NCBI GenBank assembly: GCA_002338895.1
Contig: DDJH01000153.1
Span: forward strand, 1 to 6,611
DNA from: Lentisphaeria bacterium UBA1829
Lineage (GTDB): Bacteria > Verrucomicrobiota > Lentisphaeria > Victivallales > UBA1829
DNA length: 6,611 bases
Reading direction: 5' to 3'
Part shown: positions 6,089 to 6,611 of the stretch, one piece after another
Layout of the letters: every line of letters begins with the position of its first letter
How positions within the stretch are numbered: position 1 is the stretch's first letter
Position numbers and translations under genes: made by a program
Notes under the pieces: generated by a model
Seen by the model: only the letters and a program-made list of their open reading frames with translations
What the model was told of the DNA's origin: nothing
The model's database searches: none

Positions 6089-6117
6089 TTGACAAATGCA
6101 CTTTTTTATGGTAATAT
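6089..6117 (+). promoter_or_regulatory. Strong sigma70-type promoter of mnmE
   Basis: A consensus TTGACA (6089-6094) is separated by 17 bases from TAATAT (6112-6117), which is preceded by TGG, an extended -10. Transcription would begin near 6124, giving a leader of about 37 bases before the ATG at 6161. This is the best promoter in the window. Confidence 0.65.
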
Positions 6118-6142
6118 ATACTCTTCTTTGTGAGCAAATCAA
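6113..6142 (-). promoter_or_regulatory. Promoter of the TPR gene, overlapping the mnmE promoter
   Basis: On the minus strand TTGATT (6142-6137) and TATATT (6118-6113) are 18 bases apart, with TATATA two bases earlier as an alternative -10. The -10 box shares five base pairs with the mnmE -10 on the other strand, so the two promoters probably compete. Start of transcription would be near 6106, about 38 bases before the TPR ATG. Confidence 0.5.
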
Positions 6143-6160
6143 GTAGATTCCGGAAAATTT

Positions 6161-6611
6161 ATGAGAAAGAATGAAACAATAGCCGCTCTCTGCACGGCTC
6201 CGGGCGGGGCGCTGGCGATTCTGCGCATCTCGGGACCGGACGCCCTCGAGGCCGCTCGGACTGTATGGACTTCCCGGAAAGCTCTTTCCGCGGACTGCCC
6301 GCGGCTGCTGACGTTCGGGCACGCCTTGAAGGAGAATGGAGAACGCGGCGAAAGCTGTATGGCGGTCTACATGCCCGCGCCCGCAAGCTATACCGGAGAG
6401 GATGTCGTCGAAATCCAGTGTCATGGAGGAGAGTACGCGCCCCGGGCCATTCTGGGGCGTCTGCTGCGTTCCGGACTCTGCCGGTCCGCGGAACCGGGGG
6501 AGTTTACCAGACGCGCGTTCCTCAATGGAAAAATCGATCTGACGCAGGCGGAAGCCGTGGCCGATCTGATCGCCGCAAAATCGGAGGCCGCAGGAAAACT
6601 GGCGGAACGGC
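6161..6611 (+). CDS. mnmE: tRNA uridine-5-carboxymethylaminomethyl modification GTPase MnmE, N-terminal part (cut by window end)
   Basis: The frame from ATG at 6161 stays open to the window end (150 codons) and is the N-terminal folate-binding domain plus the start of the helical domain of MnmE (TrmE). With MnmG this GTPase installs the cmnm5/nm5 group on wobble uridine 34 of certain tRNAs, in the cytoplasm. Diagnostic stretches are AILRISGPDA (about 19-28), SYTGEDVVEIQCHGG (about 78-92) and EPGEFTRRAFLNGKIDLTQA (about 112-131), followed by EAVADLIAAKSEAA. The N-terminal loop reads TAPGGALAI, one residue shorter than the common TPPGxGGIAI form. The G domain and C-terminal CxGK motif (full length about 450 residues) lie outside. 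Only a weak CGGAAAA ribosome site precedes the start. The gene is divergent from the TPR gene. Identification is firm. Confidence 0.95.
   Translation, partial: MRKNETIAALCTAPGGALAILRISGPDALEAARTVWTSRKALSADCPRLLTFGHALKENGERGESCMAVYMPAPASYTGEDVVEIQCHGGEYAPRAILGRLLRSGLCRSAEPGEFTRRAFLNGKIDLTQAEAVADLIAAKSEAAGKLAER

Noticed and set aside
4146..6092. Long open frame of 648 codons on the plus strand opposite the TPR and kinase genes
   Set aside because: It lies antisense to two well-supported genes, crosses the terminators, and its product is rich in Phe, Val and Arg with no domain pattern; it is a by-product of codon bias in GC-rich DNA.

Overview
The window is a compact, GC-rich bacterial chromosome segment with six protein genes and almost no wasted sequence; every gene starts behind a recognisable or weak Shine-Dalgarno sequence. 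One gene carries a Sec signal peptide and a periplasmic binding-protein fold, which suggests a diderm bacterium. The mixture of a GH28-like beta-helix protein, a large TPR protein and housekeeping genes, with AT-rich sigma70-type promoters in otherwise GC-rich DNA, resembles Lentisphaerota/Victivallales-type PVC bacteria. That placement is an impression from gene style, not a demonstrated identification.

Left part (1-1953, minus strand): an operon read right to left from a promoter at 1982-2010. It holds a PHP-domain phosphoesterase of the RNase AM / nucleoside 3',5'-bisphosphate phosphatase type (1096-1953), a small secreted PstS-like substrate-binding protein (287-1108) and dethiobiotin synthetase bioD (1-290, cut by the window edge). 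The stop of each upstream gene lies in an ATGA overlap with an ATG of the next gene, so the three look translationally coupled although their functions are not obviously related.

Middle (2154-4424): a divergently transcribed GH28-like right-handed beta-helix protein on the plus strand (2154-3491), without a signal peptide, and a convergent ribokinase-family sugar kinase on the minus strand (3501-4424). Their stop codons are only 9 bases apart. Both have plausible promoters with small palindromes next to them. A joint role in cytoplasmic handling of a plant- or mucus-derived sugar is possible but is inference.

Right part (4425-6611): a 207-base spacer carrying tandem intrinsic terminators and the ribokinase promoter, then a 478-residue TPR protein of unknown function (4632-6068, minus strand). 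An AT-rich divergent promoter region with overlapping -10 elements follows, and then the 5' part of mnmE (6161 to the window end, plus strand), the tRNA wobble-uridine modification GTPase.

I saw no tRNA, rRNA, CRISPR array, insertion sequence or phage gene. The window looks like ordinary chromosomal housekeeping and carbohydrate-related DNA. The items most worth a second look are the unusual three-gene coupled operon, the leaderless GH28-like protein with a reduced active-site signature, and the palindromes shared by two promoter regions.
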